A DNA stretch of 52,838 nucleotides from Oscillospiraceae bacterium (GTDB lineage: Bacteria > Bacillota_A > Clostridia > Oscillospirales > Oscillospiraceae). The translations under genes and the position numbers were made by a program. The stretch lies in assembly GCA_017516785.1 (NCBI GenBank), contig JAFXAV010000049.1, positions 1 to 52,838 on the forward strand. Reading direction: 5' to 3'. Below are positions 14,939-23,100 of the stretch, piece by piece (positions within the stretch are counted from its first letter, which is position 1; every line of letters starts with the position of its first letter). The notes below the pieces were generated by a model. The model had not been told where the DNA came from and made no database searches. It saw nothing but the letters and a program-made list of their open reading frames with translations.

Positions 14939-16429
14939 ATGCCTTCTCCCTTCGCCATCCTGGAGATCTTAGCATGTTCCCTGATTTCATTCCTGCCCTA
15001 CATGCTGCTGATCGTCTACCCCTTCCGCAAGCATCTGCGCTTCGGTAACGGCATGACCGTCACCCTCACCATTTTCGCAGCCATTATTCAACTGGTGTGT
15101 GATCTGGCTGTGGGACTGAAGCTGATGCCCAGCGCCAGCACCATCCTCATCGCCACACTGGTCATCCATGTACTGCTGAGCCTGGTTCTGATCCGCCTGC
15201 CCTTCGGCAAGAAGCTTTTTGCCCAGATTGCCACTATTGGCTGCGCCGTGGTTCTGTCCACTGCTTCCAAGTATCTGACCCAGACCCTGTTCCCCGATGC
15301 CGGCAGCGGCGTGTTCCGCTGGATTTTCCTGCTGATGCTGATTGCTCTGCAGGCCGTCATCCTGATTCCCTATGCTCTGATGGCCCTCCGTCAGGAAACC
15401 AAGCCCGGCTTCCCCTGGTCCGGCCTTCTTCTGATTCCCGCTGCCGCTCTGGCTATCTGGATTTATACTGCGCTGCCCGGTTTCTCCAGCCTGCAGCTAA
15501 TTTTTATGGTGGTGATTCCTTTGAATATCTTTGCAATTCTCGCTTTCCGCAACATTCTGCACAATTCCTCCAAGCGTTCCGCTCCTCAGGTTGAGGAAGC
15601 TCCCGCTCCCAAGGCAATGCCTGTCAAAAAGGCCGCCGCTCCCGTGGCAGCGCCTGTCGAAGCTCCTGAGCAGCCTGCCGTTCAGGAGGCTCCCGCTCCT
15701 GTTGCTGCCCCCGTGGCAGCCCCCGCTCCCATTAAGGCTCCCGCCCCCAAGGCAGCTCCTGCTCCCAAGGCCGAGGTCAAGTCCCCCATTCAGCAGACTC
15801 TGGTCCACGATCACCTGGAACAGCTGCAGAGCCTTCAGCGCGACAGCCTGATGCTGCGCATCACCGAGTCCGATCAGTTCCATCGGGAACTGCGCCGCCA
15901 CGTGGATGCCATGGCTTACCGTCTGGACCGCATGCAGATCGAAAAGCTGCAGCTCCACATCCGCTCCCTGCAGGATCAGCTGTCCGGTGAGGACGAAAAC
16001 ACCTTCTGCGACAACCGCGAGCTGAACACCGTGCTGACCTACTACAACCGCATGGCGGGTTACTGCGGCACCATCGTGACCGCCTCCATGCAGATGGATG
16101 AAAAGCCCCCTGTGGATGTGAAGGATCTGACCGTTCTGCTGGGTAACCTTCTGGACAACGCACTGGAAGCCTGCGGCAAGCAGTCCTCCCGTGATCGCCG
16201 GATTTTCACCGCACTGCGGATGAACGGTTCTTCCCTGTATCTGACTGTGGAAAACACCTATGATGCTCCCATTCAGAAGTCCGCTTCCGGCCGCTACCTG
16301 TCCACCAAGCATTCCGGCTACGGTGTGGGTCTGGAGGTCTGCCAGCAGATTGTTGCCCGCCACAACGGTACCCTGGAGCTGAATGACTTCAACGGTATCT
16401 TCAAGGCAACTGCAATCCTGCGTCCCTGA
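14939..16429 (+). CDS. Membrane GHKL-domain sensor kinase (AgrC-like), orphan
   Basis: A 496-residue protein. Six or so membrane helices lie in residues 1-205, followed by an unusual linker of about 75 residues (212-285) built almost only of Ala, Pro, Val and Lys. A coiled region then leads to a GHKL ATPase with an N-box (LLGNLLDNALEAC) and a G-box (SGYGVGLEVCQQIVARHNG). The phosphoacceptor motif, normally R-H-D-x-x-N-H, reads RRHVDAMAY around His321, with neither Asp nor Asn in place. No LytTR or other response regulator is nearby. It may act as a scaffold or ATP-binding sensor rather than a classical kinase. Confidence 0.85.
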   Translation: MPSPFAILEILACSLISFLPYMLLIVYPFRKHLRFGNGMTVTLTIFAAIIQLVCDLAVGLKLMPSASTILIATLVIHVLLSLVLIRLPFGKKLFAQIATIGCAVVLSTASKYLTQTLFPDAGSGVFRWIFLLMLIALQAVILIPYALMALRQETKPGFPWSGLLLIPAAALAIWIYTALPGFSSLQLIFMVVIPLNIFAILAFRNILHNSSKRSAPQVEEAPAPKAMPVKKAAAPVAAPVEAPEQPAVQEAPAPVAAPVAAPAPIKAPAPKAAPAPKAEVKSPIQQTLVHDHLEQLQSLQRDSLMLRITESDQFHRELRRHVDAMAYRLDRMQIEKLQLHIRSLQDQLSGEDENTFCDNRELNTVLTYYNRMAGYCGTIVTASMQMDEKPPVDVKDLTVLLGNLLDNALEACGKQSSRDRRIFTALRMNGSSLYLTVENTYDAPIQKSASGRYLSTKHSGYGVGLEVCQQIVARHNGTLELNDFNGIFKATAILRP

Positions 16430-16440
16430 TACATAACCGC

Positions 16441-16472
16441 AAAACGCCGCCGATTATAATCGGCGGCGTTTT
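16441..16472 (+). terminator. Terminator of the GHKL gene
   Basis: AAAACGCCGCCGATT-AT-AATCGGCGGCGTTTT, a long perfect stem that could work on both strands. The rest of 16473-16673 shows nothing recognisable. Confidence 0.85.
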
Positions 16473-16673
16473 CCTATTCCTTTAAACGGAGCGCAGCAGG
16501 CTCCTCAGGCGCCCGCGCAGTCTGTTTTGCCGGCCCATATCTTGGATTTATTTCCGGGGTACTTCCATCAGCATGCTCTCAGAGGGTCGTCAGCATCATT
16601 GACTACTTCCCTTACCAAACACCAATGCCTCAGTTCAAAACTGCGGCATTGGTTTTATGTAATTGGGACTTTT

Positions 16674-17618
16674 TCAGTAGACGGTATTGTTTTCATCCAG
16701 GAACTGCGCAACATTTTCTGCTGTCACAATCGTTGTGGGAATGACAACAACAGGCTCCACCTCGCCGCCTTCCAGAAGAGTCACTGCCGTTTTGATGGCT
16801 TCAATGACCATAGAGGGACTGTAAAGCGCGGTGGCAAGGCTCAGAGATGCATAGCTCTCATCTGCAATCATCCGGAAATATTCCTGGCTTCCGCCGCCAC
16901 CGGTGATGGCTTTGATATCCTTTCGGCCTGCATCTTTGATTGCAGCAATGCATCCGATGGATGTCTCATCGTCCATGGAGAAGACCGCATCAATCTGAGG
17001 ATACCGCTCCAGAACTTCCGCCATGGCAGCCTGACCTTCTTCACGGGCAAAGGATTCCACATTTACTTCGAAAATATTGGATGTATCATAACCTTTCTGC
17101 TCCAGATAGTCATAAAACCCCTGCTTGCGCAGCTCACAGATGGAACCCGATGAAACATCCATCACAGCAATGTTTGCTCCATCTTCGACCACACCGGTGA
17201 TATACTCCGCACAGTGATAACCCACGCCGTAGTGATCGCCGGTGACCTTGTAACTTCCTTCACATTCCACATCAATATCAAAATTCACAACAGGGATTCC
17301 CCGGTCAATAACCTTCTGGAAGGCCTTTTCCATCCCGGTCCACTGATGCCAGGAAACGATCACCGTACAGCCTTCCTCAACCAGCTTCTCCAGGTTGGAG
17401 GCCATCTCAGATGCATCGGAGGAAACCGTGATCATGTAATCCAGATTGTTGGTCTTGCAATACTTTTCCGCATAGTATCCGACACCGGCAATCCAGTCTG
17501 TGGTCACATCGGGCGCTGCAATACCGACCTTGATGATCTTTTCCTTGGGGGTAAAACTGCATGCTGCCACTCCAAGAATCATGACCAAAGCCAGAATAAG
17601 GGCAATGATCTTTTTCAT
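16674..17618 (-). CDS. Orphan periplasmic-type sugar-binding lipoprotein (RbsB/LacI fold)
   Basis: A 314-residue substrate-binding protein. The signal peptide ends in lipobox VAAC (Cys20), so it is lipid-anchored. The mature part has the type-1 sugar-binding fold: KVGIAAPDVTTDWIAG, IVSWHQWTGMEKAF, GIPVVNFDIDVE, AVFSMDDETSIGCIAAIKDAG, and AITGGGGSQEYF. The family binds ribose, galactose, xylose or autoinducer-2. No permease or ATPase gene adjoins it, so it either serves a transporter elsewhere or only senses. The promoter is at 17727-17755. Confidence 0.88.
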   Translation of the reverse strand: MKKIIALILALVMILGVAACSFTPKEKIIKVGIAAPDVTTDWIAGVGYYAEKYCKTNNLDYMITVSSDASEMASNLEKLVEEGCTVIVSWHQWTGMEKAFQKVIDRGIPVVNFDIDVECEGSYKVTGDHYGVGYHCAEYITGVVEDGANIAVMDVSSGSICELRKQGFYDYLEQKGYDTSNIFEVNVESFAREEGQAAMAEVLERYPQIDAVFSMDDETSIGCIAAIKDAGRKDIKAITGGGGSQEYFRMIADESYASLSLATALYSPSMVIEAIKTAVTLLEGGEVEPVVVIPTTIVTAENVAQFLDENNTVY

Positions 17619-17656
17619 GTCTTAATTCCTCCAAAACCATATCGCATTCGGCAGTA

Positions 17657-17669
17657 TTCACAGTGTGAA
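17657..17669. promoter_or_regulatory. Palindrome in the leader of the sugar-binding gene
   Basis: TTCACA-G-TGTGAA, a perfect 6-bp inverted repeat between the start point and the ATG; a possible operator. Confidence 0.4.
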
Positions 17670-17726
17670 CATCTCTGACATATTTTGTCTCCGAATTTTA
17701 TACAAACTTAACAACTATACACGTTT

Positions 17727-17755
17727 TTTATACCACATTCCACAGGTTATGTCAA
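17727..17755 (-). promoter_or_regulatory. Promoter of the orphan sugar-binding gene
   Basis: On the minus strand TTGACA (17750-17755), 17 bases, TATAAA (17727-17732), giving a leader of about 100 bases. Confidence 0.75.
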
Positions 17756-17825
17756 CAAGGCGATTCTTTTTCCTACGCCCTGTCCAAAATAAACCGGACT
17801 CTTTCGTTTTCCCTGTCAATGGGCA

Positions 17826-17860
17826 AAAAAAGAGCCTCCGTCCGAAAGACAGAGGCTCTG
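17826..17860 (-). terminator. Terminator of the transketolase operon
   Basis: On the minus strand AGAGCCTCTGTC pairs with GACGGAGGCTCT around TTTCG, followed by a run of seven T. Confidence 0.85.
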
Positions 17861-17871
17861 AAATTCAGGAA

Positions 17872-18813
17872 TTACTTGCCGCAAATATCCTTTGCGTTCT
17901 TGACGATGTTCTCAGCGGACAGGCCGAAGGCCTTCAGCAGAGCGGCAGCGGGGCCGGAGTGGCCATACTCGTCGTTGACGCCGATGCGGCGGACCAGTGT
18001 GGGCTGCTTTTCGGCCAGCAGGGAAGCAACTGCCTCGCCCAGGCCGCCGATGACGGAGTGCTCTTCAGCGGTGATGACCTTGCCGCACTTGCGGGCTGCG
18101 GCCAGAACCAGCTCTTCGTCCAGAGGCTTGATGGTAGCCATGTTGATGACCATAGCCTCGATGCCGGCAGCAGCCAGCTCTTCGGCAGCGGTCAGGGCCT
18201 CAGCAACCAGCAGACCGTTGGCGATGATGGCAACGTCAGCGCCATCGCGCAGGACTTCGCCCTTGCCGATTTCGAACTTGAAGCCTTCCTCATGGATGAC
18301 GGGAACGGCAGCGCGGCCAAAGCGCATGTAGACGGGGCCAACATGCTCGTAAGCAGCGCGGACCATAGCCTTTGCTTCCACGTCGTCGGCGGGGCTCATA
18401 ACCACCATGCCGGGGATGGTGCGCATCAGACCGAAGTCTTCGCAGCACTGATGGGAAGCGCCGTCCTCACCGACGGAGATACCACCGTGGGTAGCGCCGA
18501 TCTTGACGTTCAGGTGGGGATAGCCGATGGAGTTGCGGATCTGCTCGAAAGCGCGGCCGGCAGCGAACATTGCAAAGGTGGATGCAAAGGGCACCAGACC
18601 GGTGGTGGACATACCGGCAGCCACACAGACCATGTTTGCCTCGGCGATGCCGCAGTCGAAATGACGGTCGGGATAGGCCTTCAGGAAAGTGCCGGTCTTG
18701 GTGGCGCCTGCCAGGTCGGCATCCAGAACCACCAGGTTATCATACTGAGCGCCCAGTTCCTTCAGGGCGTTGCCATAGCTGTCGCGGGTTGCGATCTTCT
18801 TCACGTCTGCCAT
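17872..18813 (-). CDS. Transketolase, C-terminal subunit
   Basis: A 313-residue half-transketolase holding the pyrimidine-binding (PP) and C-terminal domains: FDCGIAEANMVCVAAGMSTTGLVPFASTFA with the catalytic Glu in the AEAN motif, GGISVGEDGASHQCCED, then the C-terminal Rossmann-like part (KVITAEEHSVIGGLGEAVA). It works with the N-terminal subunit to move two-carbon units in the pentose phosphate pathway. The ATG lies one base after the partner's stop. Split transketolases are common in Clostridia. Confidence 0.95.
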   Translation of the reverse strand: MADVKKIATRDSYGNALKELGAQYDNLVVLDADLAGATKTGTFLKAYPDRHFDCGIAEANMVCVAAGMSTTGLVPFASTFAMFAAGRAFEQIRNSIGYPHLNVKIGATHGGISVGEDGASHQCCEDFGLMRTIPGMVVMSPADDVEAKAMVRAAYEHVGPVYMRFGRAAVPVIHEEGFKFEIGKGEVLRDGADVAIIANGLLVAEALTAAEELAAAGIEAMVINMATIKPLDEELVLAAARKCGKVITAEEHSVIGGLGEAVASLLAEKQPTLVRRIGVNDEYGHSGPAAALLKAFGLSAENIVKNAKDICGK

Positions 18814-18814
18814 A

Positions 18815-19660
18815 TCACTTACCCTCCAGTTCGTTCAGGATTGCCTGCAGCTCACCCATAGCCTGAGCATACTCGGCATCGTTGGGAGCCTTGCCGTGCC
18901 AGCCGGCGTTGTTCTCCATGAAGGAGACGTTCTTGCCCTTAACGGTCTTCATGACAATAGCGGAGGGCTTACCCTTGACGGTCTTTGCCTTGTTGAGAGC
19001 GGCTTCGATCTGGTCGAAGTCGTGGCCGTCGATGGCTTCCACGTGGAAACCGAAGGCTTCCAGCTTATCGGTGATGGGATAGGGGCTCATGACATCGGCA
19101 ACGTTGCCGTCGATCTGCAGGCCGTTGTTATCCACGATCACCACGAAGTTGTCCAGATCATAGTGGGCAGCCAGCATACAAGCTTCCCAGACCTGGCCTT
19201 CCTGGATTTCTCCGTCGCCCAGGACGGTGTAGACGCGGGCGGTCTTGCCCTGGTGCTTCAGGCCCAGAGCCATACCTGCGGCGCAGGAGATGCCCTGGCC
19301 CAGGGAACCGGTGGACATATCGACACCGGGAACGGTGTTCATGTTGGGATGGCCCTGCAGATAGGAGTCGATGTGACGCAGGGTGGGCAGATCTTCCACG
19401 GGGAAGAAACCGCGGTGTGCCAGTGCGGAGTACAGACCGGGGGCAGTGTGGCCCTTGGACAGCACGAAGCGGTCACGGTCGTCCCACTTGGGGTTTGCGG
19501 GGTCAATGTTCATTTCCTTGAAGTACAGATAGGTGAACATATCCGCAGCGGAGAGAGATCCGCCGGGATGGCCTGCCTTGGCGCCGTGAGTGGCTTCAAT
19601 AACGCCCATGCGAACCTTGCAGGCAGTAATTTGCAGCTGAATTTTCTCGCTCGATGTCAT
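18815..19660 (-). CDS. Transketolase, N-terminal subunit
   Basis: A 281-residue half-transketolase with the thiamine-pyrophosphate domain. THGAKAGHPGGSLSAADMF and LSKGHTAPGLYSALA are family signatures, and GDGEIQEGQVWEACMLAAHY followed by VVIVDNN is the TPP/Mg2+ site. It forms the active enzyme with the gene directly downstream. RBS GGAGGAC before the ATG. Confidence 0.95.
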   Translation of the reverse strand: MTSSEKIQLQITACKVRMGVIEATHGAKAGHPGGSLSAADMFTYLYFKEMNIDPANPKWDDRDRFVLSKGHTAPGLYSALAHRGFFPVEDLPTLRHIDSYLQGHPNMNTVPGVDMSTGSLGQGISCAAGMALGLKHQGKTARVYTVLGDGEIQEGQVWEACMLAAHYDLDNFVVIVDNNGLQIDGNVADVMSPYPITDKLEAFGFHVEAIDGHDFDQIEAALNKAKTVKGKPSAIVMKTVKGKNVSFMENNAGWHGKAPNDAEYAQAMGELQAILNELEGK

Positions 19661-19717
19661 AATTGTCCTCCTTAAAGATGCTTTCTTGCGTACAGACCGG
19701 CATCATTATATAGTGTC

Positions 19718-19747
19718 AGTATACACTTTCGCCGGAAGCTTTGTCAA
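19718..19747 (-). promoter_or_regulatory. Promoter of the transketolase operon
   Basis: On the minus strand TTGACA (19742-19747), 18 bases, TATACT (19718-19723). Confidence 0.75.
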
Positions 19748-19785
19748 CATGGTATCTGTCACGAATTTTTCTGCCCAAAATCAGC

Positions 19786-19814
19786 AAAACGGCACAGAAA
19801 AACTGTGCCGTTTT
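19786..19814 (-). terminator. Terminator of the Lgt-like operon
   Basis: AAAACGGCACAG-AAAAA-CTGTGCCGTTTT; minus-strand exit into TTTTGCTG. Confidence 0.8.
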
Positions 19815-19819
19815 GGTTA

Positions 19820-21133
19820 TTATGTTTCATTTTTTGAAAGAAATTCAAATTCTTTCAACTGAAGCAGCCAGTCGTCTTCAGAATTCTCTTCCGGCGCTTT
19901 CCAGTCGTTTTCCCAGTCGTCGTCTTCCTTGGAAGGCGCTGCCGCCTGAACGGGAGCGGGCAGTTCGGGCTCCGCCTCAGCAGGACTCAGATCCTCCTGC
20001 CAGGCATCAATCTGTTCCCGGTTCTCCCGGAGCCAGCTGTCATCGGCAGTTTCTTCCGGCAGGTCTTCCCACTGGCTTTCCCAGCTGTCTTCCTTCTGGA
20101 CTTTTGCTGCGGGAACCGGAGCGGCGGGAATCTTCCGGGGGCGGGGTTTCTTCGCCTTGGGTGCCATGAGCCACAGGCTACGGACAATCACCGTAAGCAC
20201 AATCATTGCCGCAATGGCAGCCCCCATCACCGTGTAGGCAAAGGCTGCCTGGTCGCCGTGGCGCTGGACATAGTATTCCATGTAGCAGGCAATACCCATA
20301 GCACCGGCAAAGCCAAGCCAGGGCAGGAAATGGTAGAATTTCAGGCCGTGTCTGCGGACCATGCGGACGGAGAAAATGATGATCACCAGCGCCAGAGCCA
20401 CCACACCCAGAATCTGCACAATGCTGATAAAGCCGTTGGAGCGCATGAACAGGGAGTCATAGCGGGTGCTGTCCAGAATCACCTGGCTGCCGCCGTAGGC
20501 ACTGAGGAACAGCAGGGCAATATCGCCGTCTTTGATCTTCTTTTTCCGGAGGAAGCAGATCAGCATGTAAAGCAGCAGAACCGCTACCAGAGCGCCTGCA
20601 AAGATGGACTGCAGCATAAAGGTTGCCAGCCGGTTTTCCACCACGCCGGACACCGCATTGGTGACAGGATAGGCAAAGGGCAGGCCCCAGTGTTCCGGCA
20701 CCGCCACGCCCCGGTCGGAGCTGTTAAAGAAGGATGCCAGTCTGCCCACTGCAATGCCCGCGCCGCCGGCGATGGACATAGCATCGAACATCTGGGGAAG
20801 ATTCTTTACCATCTGCACCAGTCGCAGAAGAATCGCGGTCAGAATGCAGCCGGCAAAGGCACCCATCAGGGCATAGCCACCCGCGGAGAAATTACCCAGA
20901 GCCGCCTCGAGACTCTCATAGGCATCGGCCCGGCAGTACCAGTGAATCAGTCTGCCCAGGACGATGGAAAGCATGAGCGCAGCGGGAACTGCCGCGAAGC
21001 CGCCCATGAAATTTTTACTTTTGCCGATATAGACCGCCAGAAACAGCAGAATTGCTGCCACGACAGCCAGAGTCAGAATGATGGAGCTCCAGTAAATGAA
21101 CACGCCACCGCTGATAAATGCAACTTTTTCCAT
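19820..21133 (-). CDS. Lgt-like polytopic membrane protein with acidic Trp-rich tail
   Basis: 437 residues from the ATG at 21133, four bases after the previous stop and behind GGAGGGAG. Residues 10-350 carry about nine to ten membrane segments and align by eye with prolipoprotein diacylglyceryl transferase (Lgt): GRLIHWYCRADAYESLEAAL, GGYALMGAFAG, GIAVGRLASFFNSSDRG, VILDSTRYDS. Key Lgt positions differ. The catalytic-region His of FHGG is Met90, the Asn of GRxGN is Ser134, and the Glu is Ser139 or Asp140; Arg131 is kept. The last 75 residues are acidic with repeated DSWE/DDWE units. It is therefore probably not a standard Lgt; its role is unknown. Confidence 0.75.
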   Translation of the reverse strand: MEKVAFISGGVFIYWSSIILTLAVVAAILLFLAVYIGKSKNFMGGFAAVPAALMLSIVLGRLIHWYCRADAYESLEAALGNFSAGGYALMGAFAGCILTAILLRLVQMVKNLPQMFDAMSIAGGAGIAVGRLASFFNSSDRGVAVPEHWGLPFAYPVTNAVSGVVENRLATFMLQSIFAGALVAVLLLYMLICFLRKKKIKDGDIALLFLSAYGGSQVILDSTRYDSLFMRSNGFISIVQILGVVALALVIIIFSVRMVRRHGLKFYHFLPWLGFAGAMGIACYMEYYVQRHGDQAAFAYTVMGAAIAAMIVLTVIVRSLWLMAPKAKKPRPRKIPAAPVPAAKVQKEDSWESQWEDLPEETADDSWLRENREQIDAWQEDLSPAEAEPELPAPVQAAAPSKEDDDWENDWKAPEENSEDDWLLQLKEFEFLSKNET

Positions 21134-21137
21134 TGGC

Positions 21138-22313
21138 TTATTCTCCCTCCGGCAATGCCGTTGCAAAATAGATGATGTCGCTGATCTGGCGCTGGGTGCC
21201 GTAGTCCACCTCGTTGATGGTTCTTCCCTGCATGGCGATGGTGGCCGTCTGACCGCCGTCCAGCGCATAGGCCTTCTGAACACCCAGTTCTGCCAGATGG
21301 CCCGCAAAGGTCTTCAGCAGATGGCGCTTCTGATACTGCTTTTCGCCATTGAGGGTCACCAGCAGGTAGTGCAGTTCATCCACCTGGCACAGCGCGGCAC
21401 GGGAATAACCCAGATTGATCTCGCCGATGATATAGCCGTTGGGTACGCAGACTTCGCCGTTATCCACCAGCACAGGACCAAAAGCCAGGCTGAAGCGGAT
21501 GTTGTTGTCATCCACATACTGCTGTGCTGCTTCCTGATCCGTCAGCTCACCCCGGTAGACAAAGTCCAGATCACCCTTGTCGTCGATGAAGCAGGTATCC
21601 AGATCCTCGCCGCCCATACGCTGCACCTTGCCATCGTAGACCATGATGCCGATGCGGCGGTACTTGTAGAAGTCGCCGGAGGATGCCACAACAGCATTGA
21701 CGCTGTCGGCCATTTCCGTGGTGAAATACTGCTTGTCAAAACCGAATTCACCGCCTGCCAGGAATCGGCGGAACTGGGAGGGATGAGCAATCTTCACTTC
21801 GGAGAAAGTGTAGACACTCTTATCAATGATCTGCTTCCAGGTGATGACCATGATGGTTTCATCCTGGTAATAATAGATCTTGTCCTGATCCCACACTTCC
21901 GTATCAGGCTTAAAAATGGTCTCCTGACCCTCCAGCAGATGGGATGCCTCAGACAGGAAGCCTTCCATCTCAGCAGCGGTATCCGCCTGGCCAAAATTGG
22001 CCTCGTTGGGTTTAGGAGCCACCAGGTCGCTGTCATCCAGCCGGTACTGCTTCTTGATAACCACAATGCCGTCCAGGGCATTGCTCATTTCGTTGGTCAC
22101 GAACATGTCAAACCGGTCCATGAGGCTGTATTTCGCCTGGGTGGCCTGGGTAGCAGCAGTAGTACTGCCGGAACCCATGAACAGGATCACCAGAATCACA
22201 GCGGTCATGGCGATGCTGAACACCGCAATCACCGCACTGACAATCATCTTTGCCGCAGCAAGCTCCCCGCCGGACGCCTGCTCAGCAGCCTGAATTTTAT
22301 TTTCTTCGTGCAT
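21138..22313 (-). CDS. Membrane-anchored phosphodiester glycosidase (NAGPA domain) protein
   Basis: 391 residues. One membrane anchor lies at about residues 21-46, followed by an extracellular part. The C-terminal 220 residues match the phosphodiester glycosidase family (NAGPA, formerly DUF2233): FSLAFGPVLVDNGE, GEINLGYSRAALCQV, and LGVQKAYALDGGQTATIAMQG, ending DIIYFATALP. Family members remove sugars linked through phosphodiesters, as in teichoic-acid-like or glycolipid structures. A GTG three codons upstream is a poorer start; ATG at 22313 follows GAGAGGTG. It is the middle gene of a three-gene operon. Confidence 0.82.
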   Translation of the reverse strand: MHEENKIQAAEQASGGELAAAKMIVSAVIAVFSIAMTAVILVILFMGSGSTTAATQATQAKYSLMDRFDMFVTNEMSNALDGIVVIKKQYRLDDSDLVAPKPNEANFGQADTAAEMEGFLSEASHLLEGQETIFKPDTEVWDQDKIYYYQDETIMVITWKQIIDKSVYTFSEVKIAHPSQFRRFLAGGEFGFDKQYFTTEMADSVNAVVASSGDFYKYRRIGIMVYDGKVQRMGGEDLDTCFIDDKGDLDFVYRGELTDQEAAQQYVDDNNIRFSLAFGPVLVDNGEVCVPNGYIIGEINLGYSRAALCQVDELHYLLVTLNGEKQYQKRHLLKTFAGHLAELGVQKAYALDGGQTATIAMQGRTINEVDYGTQRQISDIIYFATALPEGE

Positions 22314-22325
22314 GATCGGCACCTC

Positions 22326-22961
22326 TCAGTTCAGGGTACCGCCGGAAATCACATCCAGCAGTCCATTGTCCGCGACAACCCACCACTGACCGTCCTGATA
22401 GCTCAGGTTCAGGGTCAGTTCCAGAGTCTTCATCTCGGCGTTTTTCAGCAGCGCGGCAGCGGCATCATAAACCGCAGCCATCAGAAACTCTTCCCGGTAC
22501 TGGTCATTCTCGTCATAAATCAGGTCATAGTCCTCTGCATTTTCCACCCGCTGCTCCAGCAGCTTTACAGTGGCATCATGAAGGCCAACTGTGACACTGT
22601 TCCAATCCAGGCAGGTCACCTGAACCTTCTGGGCAAGGCCCTTTTCGGTGGTATAGTAGTCCCCCGCCAGTTCATAGGAAAGGCTGTCCACATAGGCATC
22701 CCACAGCAGTTTACCCATAGCCTCCGCAGGTTCCCGGTCCAACCCCAGCTGAGGCTGACCCAGCATCAGCTGACCGGCGCCTTCAAAATCACCCTGGCAA
22801 AGGGCATCCATCACGGAAACCACCTGAGCCTGGGCCTGATCGTTCTTTTCCAGCAGCTTGGGCACCGCGTCTTTATTGGCAAAACCCAGATATGCTGCAA
22901 AAAAAGCGGTGCATATGCCCAGAAGTGCAAAAACCGCCGCAAAAATTTTCGTTGCCTTCAT
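22326..22961 (-). CDS. Membrane-anchored protein of unknown function
   Basis: 211 residues with one N-terminal membrane segment (about residues 4-27) and an acidic extracytoplasmic domain resembling small cystatin-like/NTF2-like anchors (ELTLNLSYQDGQWWVVADNGLLDVISGG). I do not recognise a named family. It opens the operon with the phosphodiester glycosidase (12 bases downstream) and the Lgt-like protein. The ATG at 22961 is preferred over a TTG two codons earlier, given GGGAGA. Confidence 0.7.
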   Translation of the reverse strand: MKATKIFAAVFALLGICTAFFAAYLGFANKDAVPKLLEKNDQAQAQVVSVMDALCQGDFEGAGQLMLGQPQLGLDREPAEAMGKLLWDAYVDSLSYELAGDYYTTEKGLAQKVQVTCLDWNSVTVGLHDATVKLLEQRVENAEDYDLIYDENDQYREEFLMAAVYDAAAALLKNAEMKTLELTLNLSYQDGQWWVVADNGLLDVISGGTLN

Positions 22962-23058
22962 ATTCAAATCTCCCGTTCTCTGTCTGACCGGCAGACATAT
23001 TTCTTAGAATCTCATTATATCAGTCCTGCCTTCGTATGTCAATTTGACTTTCGACAGA

Positions 23059-23087
23059 AAAACCCCGCCGGAGTATCCCGGCGGGGT
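23059..23087 (-). terminator. Terminator of the AI-2E family gene
   Basis: On the minus strand ACCCCGCCGGGA and CCGGCGGGGT form the stem, followed by TTTTTCTG. Confidence 0.85.
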
Positions 23088-23100
23088 AAAGCAGACCCAA

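Noticed and set aside
19820..21307. 58-residue N-terminal extension of the Lgt-like protein
   Set aside because: It overlaps the NAGPA gene out of frame, is Arg/Pro/Ser-rich shadow sequence, and ATG 21133 has a good ribosome-binding site followed directly by a membrane segment.
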